A stretch of 64,000 nucleotides of DNA from Amphritea atlantica. GTDB taxonomy: Bacteria; Pseudomonadota; Gammaproteobacteria; Pseudomonadales; Balneatricaceae. The stretch covers positions 3,773,001 through 3,837,000 of the forward strand of contig CP073344.1 of assembly GCA_024397875.1 (NCBI GenBank), read 5' to 3'. The notes below the pieces were generated by a model, which was given only the letters and a program-made list of their open reading frames with translations, was not told the DNA's origin and ran no database searches. The translations under genes were made by a program, and so were the position numbers. Below, piece after piece: positions 23,221 to 32,896 of this stretch (the stretch's first letter is position 1; every line of letters begins with the position of its first letter).

Positions 23221-25479
23221 CTACTTTTGTGTACTGTCATTAAATAGTAGCTGCTTTGATGCAAGAAATTGCTGCCCCAACTGACGAATGGCGGTTGCAT
23301 TATCCTGTTCAAGCGCCTCAGCGAGCAGCAGCTCCGCCTGCGCTCTGGAAACCCCACGCAGAATCCACTTAATCAGCGGAATCTTAGCGGCACTCATACT
23401 CAGTTGCTGAATGCCCATACCCAGCAGGAGCATTACCGCGACCGGATCTGATGCCATTTCGCCACAGACGCTCACCGGCAGATTCATCTTCTTCGCCATA
23501 GTGCTGATACGCATCAGTTCGTGCAGCACCGCCGGATGCAGAGAGTCGTACCATTTACCTACCAGCGGGCTGTTGCGATCCAGCGCCAGAAGATACTGAC
23601 TGAGATCGTTGGTTCCGATGGAGATAAAATCCAGCTTGTCTCGCCAGAAAGGCAGCAGGGCGATACAGCTGGGCACCTCCACCATAATACCAACCTTAGG
23701 CCGACAGACCGGCACGCCCTCCTCCAGCAACTGATGATGCACTTCACTGAGTATTGCCAGACACTGATCCAGCTGCTCTGTAGAAGCGATCATCGGCAAC
23801 ATCAGATGTACATGCTCACTCCCGGCAGCCGCTTTCATGAACGCACGTAACTGGGTAATGAGCAAAGGCTGATTATCCAGAATATAGCGAATCCCCCGCC
23901 ACCCCAGTGCCGGATTATCCTCTTTAACCAGCGGCAGATATGAGAGTGGTTTGTCTGCACCGATATCCAGAGTGCGGAAATAAACAGGTTTATCTTTATA
24001 GTGACTGATCAGACTGCGGTATATTTTTTCCTGGTCATCTTCTGAGGGCAGACTGGACCTGATCATAAAAGGGACTTCAGTACGAAACAGACCGATACCT
24101 TCTGCACCGAATTTCAGCCCGGGCAGGACATCCGCTTGCAGCCCGGAATTGGCCAGCAGGGTAACTCTGACATTATCTGTTGTCACCGCTGGCAGCTGAC
24201 TATCGGCCTGTAACCGGTCCGCCAGAGACTGCCTTTCAGAGATAATTCGTTTGTACTCTCGCAGCGTCGACCTTCCGGGAGAACAGATTACCTGACCGGC
24301 ATCCCCGTCAACCACTATCGGTTCACCGTTCTGAACCGAAACATCCCCTAACCCCATCACTGCCGGAATCCCCAGAGCGTTGGCGAAGACCGCGATATGA
24401 GACAACGATCCCCCGGCAAAACAGACAATACCCGCCAGCCGGTCAGTGGTCAGATTAACAATGTCAGATACACTGATCTGGTCGCCCACCAGAATTAAAG
24501 GGTCACTCCCTGACGGGGTCTCCGTCTCAGAGGTCCGCTGCCAGATCTGATAAAGCTTCGCTCCCAGCTGTTCAATATCCTCATGACGGGCTCGCAGATA
24601 GGGGTCATCCATCTCCTTAAATTTATCTGAAAAAAAACTGACTGATTGTCGTATCGCCCAGGGAAGCTGAAACCCGACAGCGATCTCATCCAGAATCCGC
24701 TGTTCAAATGTGGCATCTTTCAACAGCAACTGATAAGCATCCAGCACTGAAGCCAGGCCCTCTCCCAGGGTATCCTTTACCGTGTCCCGCTCCTGCCGAA
24801 GCTCATCCATAGCCTCCGTTTTCAGATTCGCCCAGCGCTTTTTCTCAGCCGCAACATCATCCGTTTTCAGCTTCTGAATATCGAAAAGCTTAGACTCTTT
24901 ACGAATAAACGCGGTCCCCAGGGCAACCCCCTGCGCACCACTGATCCCCTGATATAACTTAACCTGAGAAGGCGTGACAAACAGATCTTTTGAATAGGTC
25001 GAAATCAGCATCGCCAGATGTGTTGCCAGCGTTGAGAGTAAAGCGACATAGTCGGACAGTAATACCTCAGAGCGACGGCTCTGAACAACCAGAACTCCAT
25101 TAACCTGAGCCCGATAAACTAATGGCACACCGCAAAAGCTGTGAAACTGTTCCTCTTCAGAGTTCGCTACATAATAATAGCCAGGATGCTGATCCGGATC
25201 TTTAATATTGATCGTATTCTGCAGTTGCATCACCTGACCAACCAGACCCTGTTCAGACGGTATTACAACCGGATGCTTACGAATCAGTCCACGACTGGCA
25301 ACCAGTCTCAGACTATCATCGGGCTGTCTCAGGTAAAGACTGCACACATCAACCAGCAGCGTTTCACTGATGGCCTCAACAATGTGCTGAACCTGTGCCT
25401 CAATTGTATTCGCTTTAGCTGCTGACTGAATAATCTGTGTGAGTTTCGTGAACGCACTCTCACTGGAATTCTGATTCAT
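23221..25479 (-). CDS. ptsP: PtsP, GAF-domain enzyme I of the nitrogen PTS
   Basis: From the ATG at 25479 (AAGGCG upstream) the protein has 752 aa; an in-frame start 54 bases earlier is less likely. Residues ~1-170 form a GAF domain. Enzyme I domains follow, with the phospho-histidine block GGSLSHIAVFANALGIPAV and the PEP-binding TIM barrel (TEVPFM, GIMVEVPSC, SIGTNDLSQYLLALDRN, SVCGEMASDP). It autophosphorylates from PEP and feeds NPr and EIIA-Ntr, linking nitrogen state to metabolism. The usual neighbour rppH is absent here. A single gene with no visible terminator. Confidence 0.88.
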   Translation of the reverse strand: MNQNSSESAFTKLTQIIQSAAKANTIEAQVQHIVEAISETLLVDVCSLYLRQPDDSLRLVASRGLIRKHPVVIPSEQGLVGQVMQLQNTINIKDPDQHPGYYYVANSEEEQFHSFCGVPLVYRAQVNGVLVVQSRRSEVLLSDYVALLSTLATHLAMLISTYSKDLFVTPSQVKLYQGISGAQGVALGTAFIRKESKLFDIQKLKTDDVAAEKKRWANLKTEAMDELRQERDTVKDTLGEGLASVLDAYQLLLKDATFEQRILDEIAVGFQLPWAIRQSVSFFSDKFKEMDDPYLRARHEDIEQLGAKLYQIWQRTSETETPSGSDPLILVGDQISVSDIVNLTTDRLAGIVCFAGGSLSHIAVFANALGIPAVMGLGDVSVQNGEPIVVDGDAGQVICSPGRSTLREYKRIISERQSLADRLQADSQLPAVTTDNVRVTLLANSGLQADVLPGLKFGAEGIGLFRTEVPFMIRSSLPSEDDQEKIYRSLISHYKDKPVYFRTLDIGADKPLSYLPLVKEDNPALGWRGIRYILDNQPLLITQLRAFMKAAAGSEHVHLMLPMIASTEQLDQCLAILSEVHHQLLEEGVPVCRPKVGIMVEVPSCIALLPFWRDKLDFISIGTNDLSQYLLALDRNSPLVGKWYDSLHPAVLHELMRISTMAKKMNLPVSVCGEMASDPVAVMLLLGMGIQQLSMSAAKIPLIKWILRGVSRAQAELLLAEALEQDNATAIRQLGQQFLASKQLLFNDSTQK

Positions 25480-25696
25480 AACACACGCCTTAATATAGAC
25501 AACCCGATCAACGTTAACTTCCGGTCTGCTCACAACACAATATGGCTATCGCGAAACGGGCAATGACATCCCTTACAGATTAAGTTTATATCGTTCCCGA
25601 AGCATCATGACAATCAATTAAAATCACAGTAACCCACTGACGGGTGAGCGTCCGCTTAATCACTCCGGCAAAGCCTGACAACGCATGCCTGACGCC

Positions 25697-27220
25697 TCAG
25701 CTTGTCCCCGGCTGATTACACGACATCTCAGAACTGAGCAGCACAAAACCGATACGATACTCGCCACTGTCCGTATATTGATAGGGCGCCCTGATATAAC
25801 GCGGTACGGCATCAGTGACAGAAATACCGATGGAATCAAGATAGCGGGCGAGGCCTGCCGGCATCTCATCGTGGCGGGTTGCTTGCCAGGCGATCAGACA
25901 CTGCCCTTCAACCTCATCTGTACGCGGATCAGCGAAAAAGCTTTCAGTTTTCGGGCTCAGCAGCCGCGCTCCGTCAAAATAGAGACCGATATTAGCGGCG
26001 GTGAGGTTACTGTCGCCAATAATAGTCCCGCCGCTAAAACCTTGCTGCTTTAACTGTGCCGCAAGCTCCGTAGAGGGATACTGCATCCGGTTTGCATTGC
26101 GCTGAATATAGGGTGCCAGCCAGAACTGACTGAACCTCAGCACGATTACGCTTACCGCGAAGAATATCAGCACAGAACGCAACAGCATTTCGCGGCGGGA
26201 CGAGAAGCCCGCCGCTTCAGCTCGGCTGAGCAGATACAGCGGAAATAAAATCAGCAGCGGCTGAAACCAGCGACTCTGAAACTGGGTAGCCCCAAACACC
26301 ACGATCAACACCAGACACACTAATATCGCAGCAATCAGCAAGCGGGCTGCCAGAAGCCGGTGAATATTGGCATTATTGGCCGGTAACGGCCGGTATATTG
26401 AAGGAAAAAGCAGCGTCAGCACCAGCCACACCAGAATCAGGAACTCAGCTGAATTCTTCGCCAGACTGGAAAAACCGCTGACTACGCCATTCAGATACCC
26501 CGCGTCTCTGCCTTCGCCGACCTGATTGCTGATAAAAGTCCTGATCTCGTCCAGATGTTCGATAGCCCAGAGCATGTGCGGTGCCAAAAGCAGCAATGCA
26601 ATAACACCTGAAACGATAATGCGCGGATCAACAACCAGGCTGCGGTACTCCCGTATCGACAGGGCCGCAAGCAGCAGACTCAGGACCAGCAGCCCGAAAC
26701 TGTATTTAGCCAGCATACCACTGGCCAGTAGCACTCCCAGCACTATATAGCCCGTCAGGGAGCGATTCTGATAGATCCGTATTACAGTGTAGAAAGTCGC
26801 AGCTGCTATCGCCGTCGCCAGCACCGTATGAGTCAGATCTCTGACCGACTCCCAGGCGATACTGGGAATCAGAAACAGTGAAAAAGCAGCCAGCATCGCT
26901 ATGCGCTGATTGTCGATCAGTTTACCTGCCGTCAGCCAGCTAAACAGATAGATACAAAACAGCGGCAGCGATTTCAGCAATGCCAGAGCAAGAACCCCAG
27001 CCCCAAACATCTGGAAAAATAACCATTGTAGCCAACTATACAGTGGTGGCTGAGTGTTATATCCCAGTTCAAGCTGCTGCCCCAGAATCAGCTGCTCGGC
27101 TTCATCCAGCTCCAGTGTGCCGCCCATAGCCAGACGCACAAGCAGATGAACCAACACATAGCCTGCCAGTAAGAATAAAAAAAGACGGGGTGAGGCAATG
27201 GCTTTAACAGAGCTGGACAC
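25697..27220 (-). CDS. GT39/ArnT-like membrane glycosyltransferase
   Basis: The 507-aa protein has about ten to twelve hydrophobic segments. It has the GT-C fold signature near the first periplasmic loop: LELDEAEQLILGQQ, containing the acidic DE pair, then NTQPPLYSWLQWLFFQ. Such enzymes use polyprenyl-phosphate sugars to decorate lipids, proteins or polysaccharides on the periplasmic side. The soluble C-terminal ~130 residues are typical of the ArnT-like PMT_2 group. It starts at GTG 27220 with AAGGA upstream. Acceptor and donor sugar cannot be assigned; ArnT itself is longer (~550 aa) and usually sits in an arn operon. Confidence 0.78.
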   Translation of the reverse strand: MSSSVKAIASPRLFLFLLAGYVLVHLLVRLAMGGTLELDEAEQLILGQQLELGYNTQPPLYSWLQWLFFQMFGAGVLALALLKSLPLFCIYLFSWLTAGKLIDNQRIAMLAAFSLFLIPSIAWESVRDLTHTVLATAIAAATFYTVIRIYQNRSLTGYIVLGVLLASGMLAKYSFGLLVLSLLLAALSIREYRSLVVDPRIIVSGVIALLLLAPHMLWAIEHLDEIRTFISNQVGEGRDAGYLNGVVSGFSSLAKNSAEFLILVWLVLTLLFPSIYRPLPANNANIHRLLAARLLIAAILVCLVLIVVFGATQFQSRWFQPLLILFPLYLLSRAEAAGFSSRREMLLRSVLIFFAVSVIVLRFSQFWLAPYIQRNANRMQYPSTELAAQLKQQGFSGGTIIGDSNLTAANIGLYFDGARLLSPKTESFFADPRTDEVEGQCLIAWQATRHDEMPAGLARYLDSIGISVTDAVPRYIRAPYQYTDSGEYRIGFVLLSSEMSCNQPGTS

Positions 27221-27507
27221 CGGCAGTCCTTAATCTGAAGAGGTAGAGTTAACGATGTTGTCACTGAGACGGGGAACCCGAATACTGCTATTGCTGACAG
27301 CTTTTTCAGGCTGACCTGGAAGCCTGAGCAGAACAGAAAGCCCCTGTGTAACCGCTGCAGATGTGGGCAAAACCGATCAGTGAACGCCAAGAGTTCTGTG
27401 AATATTAACATCTAATTGTTAATTATTGTTTACAGATAAGACGCTGACAGACTTTGCATTATTGGGGCGATAAAGCCATCACGCCCTATACCCGAACAAC
27501 ACCAGCC

Positions 27508-28155
27508 TCAGAAGGCAGGATCGACTCTGTTGCTGTCAGAGGTATTGATGCGATACCAGCCGGCAATACTATAACGGTCAGTCAGGGTCGGCAGCACCTC
27601 ATGGGGAAACTCTTCACTGAGGAAAACCACCAGCGTACCAAACTCAGGCTTTACCGTAAGCAGCGGTTGATTACTTTTTTCCGGATAGATGAGCAGCTCA
27701 CCACCGTCGGCATCGGTCCAGTCCGGGTTAAGGTAGGTAACCACCGTCAGCACCCGGTTCTGCTGCCCTCTGAAGGCATCGAGATGCACTTTATAAAAAT
27801 CCCCGGGATGATAATGTGCATAATGACTCTCAAACGAAAATAACCCCAGAAACAGTCTTCTGTTCAGCGCCTGCTGCAGGCCATCAGCCCATAAAAGCCA
27901 GGCTTGCCCGGCAGCAGTGGTGTTATCAATCCAGCAGATTTCATCGCGACGAATCGTTTCAATATTCTGATGATCGGCCTGACGGCCAATACCTGCACGG
28001 CTGAAGTTCTCTTCCGGCAAACTTCTCACCTCAGAAGCCAGCGCTACGCCAAGCGCTTCAGGTAGCGCATTACGGATGACACAAAAACCCTGTTGATAAA
28101 TCTCATTAGCGATGCGGTCAAACAACTCACTGGCTGACATCTGCGTGCTTCCCAT
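27508..28155 (-). CDS. 2-oxoglutarate/Fe(II)-dependent oxygenase, prolyl-4-hydroxylase type
   Basis: The 215-aa protein has the double-stranded beta-helix motif: HLDAF (iron ligands H and D), LTVVTYLNPDW, GELLIYP, then FPHEVLP (second His) and RYSIAGWYR, where Arg binds 2-oxoglutarate. This places it in the prolyl 4-hydroxylase-like group. The target could be a protein (for example a translation factor) or a small molecule. Met1 (28155) or Met6 (28140, with GGAAG upstream) may be the start. It stands alone on the minus strand between the GT39 gene and a winged-helix gene. Confidence 0.8.
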   Translation of the reverse strand: MGSTQMSASELFDRIANEIYQQGFCVIRNALPEALGVALASEVRSLPEENFSRAGIGRQADHQNIETIRRDEICWIDNTTAAGQAWLLWADGLQQALNRRLFLGLFSFESHYAHYHPGDFYKVHLDAFRGQQNRVLTVVTYLNPDWTDADGGELLIYPEKSNQPLLTVKPEFGTLVVFLSEEFPHEVLPTLTDRYSIAGWYRINTSDSNRVDPAF

Positions 28156-28247
28156 TCGTCACACTACCCAGAAAATCGCATTTGATAGAAAAACAACGTC
28201 GCCAGCAATCTATTTCTGCTAAAAAGCCTGCTCCTGAATGATAAAAA

Positions 28248-28279
28248 ACAGAAAGGGCCGCTATAGCGGCCCTTTCTGT
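28248..28279. terminator. Perfect palindromic bidirectional terminator
   Basis: A 14-bp stem, arms ACAGAAAGGGCCGC and GCGGCCCTTTCTGT around TATA, is followed on the minus strand by a T-rich run. It lies 17 bp beyond the stop of the winged-helix gene and so serves that gene. Confidence 0.8.
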
Positions 28280-28295
28280 GCAGGATAATCAGCTT

Positions 28296-28763
28296 TCAGC
28301 TGCGGCGGTCGGCAGGGCTTCCGCGGCGCTCGCTACGGCCAAATGTTGGAGCGACATCGGTGCTGCGTACATAACCGACAACACATCGCTCAGGATCAAT
28401 AACTTCACTCAACACTTCCCGCCACTTGTCAGAGTTCAATAACACGTGCGAAGAGTCGCTGAACTCAAGCCAGCCATTCTCAACCATCGCTTTGACTTTA
28501 CGGCGTACGGTCTCATAGGGGATGCCGGTGGCAATACTGATTGAATGATTATTGCAGGAAAAACCTGCCACTTCCTGACTATCCTGCGCCTCTTCACGCT
28601 GACGCAGGGCCCACAGAGAGATGACATTAAAAATTATCGCTGATTTGATATCGCCATCGAAAACCCGGTAACAACGAATCAGAAAGTCGGTTGAAAAAGA
28701 AACAAAGCCCAGCTTCTGAGCCAGCTCATCGGCATCATAACTGGCACGCAGGCTAGTCGACAT
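28296..28763 (-). CDS. Small winged-helix DNA-binding-like protein, 155 aa
   Basis: The start is placed at 28763 because GTGGAGGAG lies immediately upstream; a longer frame to 28829 has no such site. Residues ~73-100 (SISIATGIPYETVRRKVKAMVENGWLEF) form a helix-turn-helix followed by a wing-like strand, as in Crp- or GntR-type winged helices. The first 60 residues are helical and carry no recognised sensor. The tail is rich in Arg, Ser and Gly. Probably a transcription regulator; targets are unknown. It is a single gene with a strong terminator. Confidence 0.65.
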   Translation of the reverse strand: MSTSLRASYDADELAQKLGFVSFSTDFLIRCYRVFDGDIKSAIIFNVISLWALRQREEAQDSQEVAGFSCNNHSISIATGIPYETVRRKVKAMVENGWLEFSDSSHVLLNSDKWREVLSEVIDPERCVVGYVRSTDVAPTFGRSERRGSPADRRS

Positions 28764-29061
28764 AACTCCTCCACAAATAGATTTTTTACCCTCTTCTGAA
28801 CCAGCCCCGTGAGCACTATCCTTATCCATCTCCCCCCCTTAATTATAATTATGTGTATAAATCCGTTTTGCCCTTACATCTCACCCATTTAACGGCTGAA
28901 TCAAACAGATCTCTCATTTTGAGTATAAAACAGAACATATACTATTCCGCCCCTGTACGACAACAAAAACCCCTTATTTAATAGGAAAATAGCCTTTGAA
29001 ACCGTTTTGTCATAATTATCTAAGAAACTATATCGGCTAAATAAAAGAAAGGTTTAAAACA

Positions 29062-29265
29062 ATGAAGACAAATTCAGTTGAGCACCAGATTGGCCAACTG
29101 GTGCGTGATGACCACAGCGCCGAGCAGATTATGAATATAATCGACCTGCCAGCCGATCAGGTCATGTCACTCTACAGAGACTATATCGAACAGCGTAAGC
29201 AACAACAGTTAAGGGCATCGAACCAGCATAGTCAGGCCACCTATGCCATGAGTCTGCGCTCCTGA
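29062..29265 (+). CDS. Small helical protein of unknown function, 67 aa
   Basis: A short open frame starts at an ATG with GAAAGG upstream. The predicted protein is hydrophilic and helical, with an N-terminal region (HQIGQLVRDDHSAEQIMNII) that could form a small helix-turn-helix and a Gln-rich C-terminal part. It is isolated on the plus strand, divergent from the winged-helix gene, with an AT-rich promoter-like region before it (28850-29050). Real gene status is likely but not certain. Confidence 0.5.
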   Translation: MKTNSVEHQIGQLVRDDHSAEQIMNIIDLPADQVMSLYRDYIEQRKQQQLRASNQHSQATYAMSLRS

Positions 29266-29424
29266 AAACCCCTCTTGCTCTGTATCATCTTTTTTTGATT
29301 CAGCTTTGATTAAGACCCTTTGTAGTATTTACAGTCAGTAGCCATATGCATAAACTGCGATGACTAAAATTCCGGAGCTGATTAAACGACAGCACTCAAC
29401 GGATACTAATAAAGGTGAGATGAG

Positions 29425-29730
29425 ATGAAAAAAACAATGATCCTGGCAGTCACTGCCATGCTGATGACCCCTGTTGCAGCGATGGCTGAACGCGATGGCG
29501 CAACCGTGTATAACACTAAATGTATGGCCTGCCACATGACTGGCGCAGCCGGTGCACCCATCGTTGGTAATGCCGCACAGTGGGGCCCAAGAGCCGCTAT
29601 GGGTATTGATTCACTTCTGGCATCAGCAACTAAGGGCATTAACGCAATGCCACCCAAAGGCACTTGCATGGACTGCACAGAAAGCGAACTGAAAGGCGCT
29701 ATTCAGTACATGATCGATAACTCTAAGTAA
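29425..29730 (+). CDS. Cytochrome c5-like periplasmic cytochrome
   Basis: The 101-aa protein has a signal peptide (MKKTMILAVTAMLMTPVAAMA). The haem motif CMACH is at 33-37, a likely axial Met at 75 in AMPPKG and an extra pair of cysteines (C81, C84) as in cytochrome c5, where they form a disulfide. It is a soluble or membrane-associated electron carrier, probably donating to terminal oxidases or other periplasmic enzymes. AAAGGTGAGATG precedes the start. Single gene with a strong terminator. Confidence 0.87.
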   Translation: MKKTMILAVTAMLMTPVAAMAERDGATVYNTKCMACHMTGAAGAPIVGNAAQWGPRAAMGIDSLLASATKGINAMPPKGTCMDCTESELKGAIQYMIDNSK

Positions 29731-29747
29731 CAGAGTTTTAAGATAAG

Positions 29748-29774
29748 AAAACCCGGCCATGGCCGGGTTTTTTA
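29748..29774. terminator. Terminator after the cytochrome c5-like gene
   Basis: ACCCGGCC and GGCCGGGT form a stem around AT, flanked by A and T runs, so it can serve both the cytochrome gene and the converging pomB. Confidence 0.85.
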
Positions 29775-29804
29775 TTGTCTGCACACAATCAGCCGGTGCT
29801 GTAC

Positions 29805-30758
29805 TCAGAACACATCCTGCGGATCTAACGGTCCGAACTCCTGATCTCCAGGCCCCTGAGCTTTAAGCTTTTGCAGCGCTTCAGGATCGTTTCCTTTCTG
29901 AATAACAATCTCTACCCGACGATTCATACCGCGGTTATCAGTGGTATTATTCGGTGCCAGAGGTTTGCTATCGGCATAGCCGGTAATGGTAAAACGTGAC
30001 TGATCGATACGCGGATCAGCAAACAATTCATGCCCAACCGCCAGCGCCCGGGCAGAAGACAATCCCCAGTTAGACTCATACTGCCCGCCGGATACCGGAA
30101 TATTATCGGTGTGCCCTTCAATAGAAACCTTGCCACCCACGTTGAGCAAAACATCCCTGATTTTGGCAATGACGGGGATATAAGCAAACTTTAACGCAGC
30201 AGAGCCTGATTCAAATGAGCCTTTCTCCTTGACCCGGATAACAATCTTCCGACCATCGGTATCAATCTCGACACTTCCCTGACCTATCTCCTGACGTAAA
30301 GCGGCAGCAAACTCAACCGCCTCCTTCTTCGCCTCAGCTTCAGCCTGAGCCTCCATCTGTTGCAGCATCTGCTGCAACTTATCTGCTGTTTCACCCTCAA
30401 GTTTATCCCTGATCTCAGACACACCCTCCTGAGTCCTGACATCCAGTGTCTGTAAATCATTGTTAAGGGTCATCTGTCTCACTTCATTCAGCGGGGTTGG
30501 TTCCGGGCGACCGGGGCTGAATTCCTGAGCAATAATACTGGTACCTTTGGGAATATCCTGAACCTTAATCTGATTCTGTACCCCGAACGCTTCGCGCATC
30601 GAGCCCGCCAATTGCTTAAACTTCAGGACATCCATCTCTGAAAATGACAGCAACAGTACGAAAAAGCACATCAGCAGGGACATCAGGTCGGCAAAGGTCG
30701 CCAGCCATCCGGGCAAGCCTGCCGCACAGGGGGGACATTCGAGCTCTTCGTCACTCAT
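29805..30758 (-). CDS. pomB: Flagellar stator protein PomB (MotB family)
   Basis: The 317-aa protein has a single transmembrane helix near residues 18-40 containing the ion-binding Asp (ATFADLMSLLMCFFVLLLSF). A Glu/Ala-rich linker follows, then a C-terminal OmpA-like peptidoglycan-binding domain (IEGHTDNIPVSGG, LSSARALAVG, NRRVEIVI). It partners with PomA to form the sodium-driven stator. The start is 14 bp after the pomA stop. The Cys and Ser pattern near the pore helix fits PomB rather than proton-type MotB; the ion used is inferred from this and from the PomA partner. Confidence 0.9.
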   Translation of the reverse strand: MSDEELECPPCAAGLPGWLATFADLMSLLMCFFVLLLSFSEMDVLKFKQLAGSMREAFGVQNQIKVQDIPKGTSIIAQEFSPGRPEPTPLNEVRQMTLNNDLQTLDVRTQEGVSEIRDKLEGETADKLQQMLQQMEAQAEAEAKKEAVEFAAALRQEIGQGSVEIDTDGRKIVIRVKEKGSFESGSAALKFAYIPVIAKIRDVLLNVGGKVSIEGHTDNIPVSGGQYESNWGLSSARALAVGHELFADPRIDQSRFTITGYADSKPLAPNNTTDNRGMNRRVEIVIQKGNDPEALQKLKAQGPGDQEFGPLDPQDVF

Positions 30759-30772
30759 CAGCGTCGGCCCCT

Positions 30773-31537
30773 TTAAGCTTCTTCAGCGGCAGGTGCACGC
30801 TTAGACTCAGGCAGATAGTTACGCAGCATCTGCTCGATCACCCGGGGATTCTGGCCCGCCTGAATGGCTAATAATCCATCGATAATCAACGCCTGATTCA
30901 GTGATTCTTCATCTTTACGACCAGACAGTTTATCCGCAATAGGCAGGGCGATCATCGTCGCAATCATCGCACCATACAGGGTGGTCAGCAGCGCCACGGC
31001 CATCGCGGGACCGATCGACTTCGGATCCGACATGTTAGACAGCATCTGCACCAGTCCAACCAGAGTACCGATCATTCCCATCGCGGGAGCCACATCGCCC
31101 ATCGCCTGAAAAATTGATATACTGGTCTGGTGACGGTCAGTGGTCAGCTTCATCTCTTTATTCAGCAACGTTTTTACCACGTCGGGATCGTGCCCATCCA
31201 CCAGCAACTGAATCCCCCGCTGCATAAACTCACTGGTGACCTCTTTATCTTCCAGAGAGAGTAAACCGCCCTTTCGCGCGGCGTCGGCAAGCTCGACAGT
31301 CTCAACAATAATATCTTCAGGGCTGACCGATTTAAAAAGAAATGCTTTGGCCGCAATTTTACCTACCCCCAGAAACTGTCCCAGGGTAAATTTCATCAAC
31401 ACAACCAGCAGCATACCGCCAACAACAATCAGCATTGATGGCACGTTGACAAACACACCGGGATCACCACCGAGCACCATCGCAGCGATAACAATGCCTA
31501 ATGAACCAATTAATCCAACCAGTGTTGCTAAATCCAC
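30773..31537 (-). CDS. pomA: Flagellar stator protein PomA (MotA family)
   Basis: The 254-aa protein has four membrane helices: two near the N terminus (VGLIGSLGIVIAAMVLGG and VPSMLIVVGGMLLVVLM) and two after the cytoplasmic loop (DVAPAMGMIGTLVGLVQML and MAVALLTTLYGAMIATMIALPIADKL). This is the length and pattern of PomA. It starts at GTG 31537 with AGGGGA upstream. It is the first gene of the pomAB operon. No flagellar structural genes are close by, which is normal for pomAB. Confidence 0.92.
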   Translation of the reverse strand: MDLATLVGLIGSLGIVIAAMVLGGDPGVFVNVPSMLIVVGGMLLVVLMKFTLGQFLGVGKIAAKAFLFKSVSPEDIIVETVELADAARKGGLLSLEDKEVTSEFMQRGIQLLVDGHDPDVVKTLLNKEMKLTTDRHQTSISIFQAMGDVAPAMGMIGTLVGLVQMLSNMSDPKSIGPAMAVALLTTLYGAMIATMIALPIADKLSGRKDEESLNQALIIDGLLAIQAGQNPRVIEQMLRNYLPESKRAPAAEEA

Positions 31538-31765
31538 ACAAATCCCCTTCGTGTATCTGACTGCATCAGCTCTCTAAACGGTCTGAACAGTGATACGTTA
31601 TCGCCCGCATAGCGGTGAAACTTTAACGTGATGATACCAAAATTTTAACCGGGTTCCCCCTATATCCCTCTGTTTAGAGTACAATTTATGGGTCTGATTG
31701 ACCCTGACCGGCCTGTCCGGTAATTTGTCGCCTTTTAAACGGTTCCAACACCGACGGTATGTTCT

Positions 31766-32005
31766 ATGTGCGCAAAGAAAAAAACACCTGATTTCGAAAC
31801 CTCTCTGTCACAACTGGAAACAATGGTAAACCAGCTGGAGCAGGGCGAACTGTCTCTGGAACAGTCGCTGCAGACCTTTGAGCAGGGCGTCCGCTTAACC
31901 CGTGAGTGCCAGTCCATTCTCGCCGATGCAGAACAGAAAGTGCAGATGCTGATTGAGCAAAATGGGGAGTTGAAAGAGGTTCCCTTTGACCTTCCTGAGG
32001 AGTGA
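31766..32005 (+). CDS. xseB: Exodeoxyribonuclease VII small subunit
   Basis: The 79-aa protein has the typical XseB helix pair: [26 protein letters not shown] and [15 protein letters not shown]. It binds the large subunit XseA (encoded elsewhere) to form the single-strand exonuclease. First gene of the xseB-ispA-dxs operon, as in E. coli; ispA starts 4 bp after its stop. Confidence 0.93.
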   Translation: MCAKKKTPDFETSLSQLETMVNQLEQGELSLEQSLQTFEQGVRLTRECQSILADAEQKVQMLIEQNGELKEVPFDLPEE

Positions 32006-32009
32006 TCTG

Positions 32010-32891
32010 ATGGATGCTAAGCCGCTGTTGCAACAATACCAGCAAAGGGTCGAGCAACAGCTGAAAACCGTCCTGAGCCTTTCAGGCGATGCCGAGAAGA
32101 TCCGTCAGGCGATGCAATACTCCCTGTTTAATGGCGGTAAACGGGTACGCCCGGTGCTTGTCTATATGGCTAATCAGTTGTTGGGCGGCAAGCTTGAGCA
32201 GGCCGATGCCGCGGCTTGTGCTATCGAATGTATTCACAGCTATTCGCTGGTGCATGATGACCTTCCGGCGATGGACGATGATGAGCTGCGCAGAGGCAAA
32301 CCGACCTGCCATATTGCGTTTGATGAGGCGACTGCGATTCTTGCTGGCGATGGCCTGCAGGCCCTGGCGTTTGAGTTGCTGGCAGCCGATACAACCTTAC
32401 CGGCTGATATCTGCCTGAAAATGATCAGCATACTGGCCCGGGACAGTGGTTATCGCGGCATGGTAGGAGGACAATCGATCGACCTCTGCAACGAGGGCCA
32501 GCAGATCAGTGCCGGACAGCTTGAACTGATGCACCGGTATAAGACCGGCGCCCTGATCAGCGCCAGTATCGAGCTGGGCGCGCTGTCGAGCAACCATGCC
32601 AGCGACAACGATCTGCAAGCGCTGAATGACTATTCCCGCGCCATCGGACTGGCCTTTCAGGTGAAAGACGATATCCTTGATATTGAGAGCAACACGGAAA
32701 CCCTGGGCAAACCACAGGGCTCCGATCTGCTACTGGAGAAGTCCACCTACCCGGCACTGTTGGGTATGGCTGGTGCAAAGCAAAAACTGGCCCTGCTTAA
32801 TGAACAGGCCCATACCAGTATCGACTATTTTAAAGATGCAGCCGAGCCACTTCACTGGCTGGCTGACTATATTGTTGAGCGCCAGTATTGA
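32010..32891 (+). CDS. ispA: Farnesyl diphosphate synthase
   Basis: The ATG at 32010 (GAGGAG upstream) gives 293 aa. It has the two Asp-rich prenyltransferase motifs, DDLPAMDDDELRRGKP and DDILDIES, plus NGGKRVRPVL and GGQSIDL. It condenses isopentenyl and dimethylallyl diphosphates to farnesyl diphosphate for quinones and undecaprenyl carriers. Second gene of xseB-ispA-dxs; its stop is 5 bp before the dxs ATG. Confidence 0.93.
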   Translation: MDAKPLLQQYQQRVEQQLKTVLSLSGDAEKIRQAMQYSLFNGGKRVRPVLVYMANQLLGGKLEQADAAACAIECIHSYSLVHDDLPAMDDDELRRGKPTCHIAFDEATAILAGDGLQALAFELLAADTTLPADICLKMISILARDSGYRGMVGGQSIDLCNEGQQISAGQLELMHRYKTGALISASIELGALSSNHASDNDLQALNDYSRAIGLAFQVKDDILDIESNTETLGKPQGSDLLLEKSTYPALLGMAGAKQKLALLNEQAHTSIDYFKDAAEPLHWLADYIVERQY

Positions 32892-32896
32892 TTACT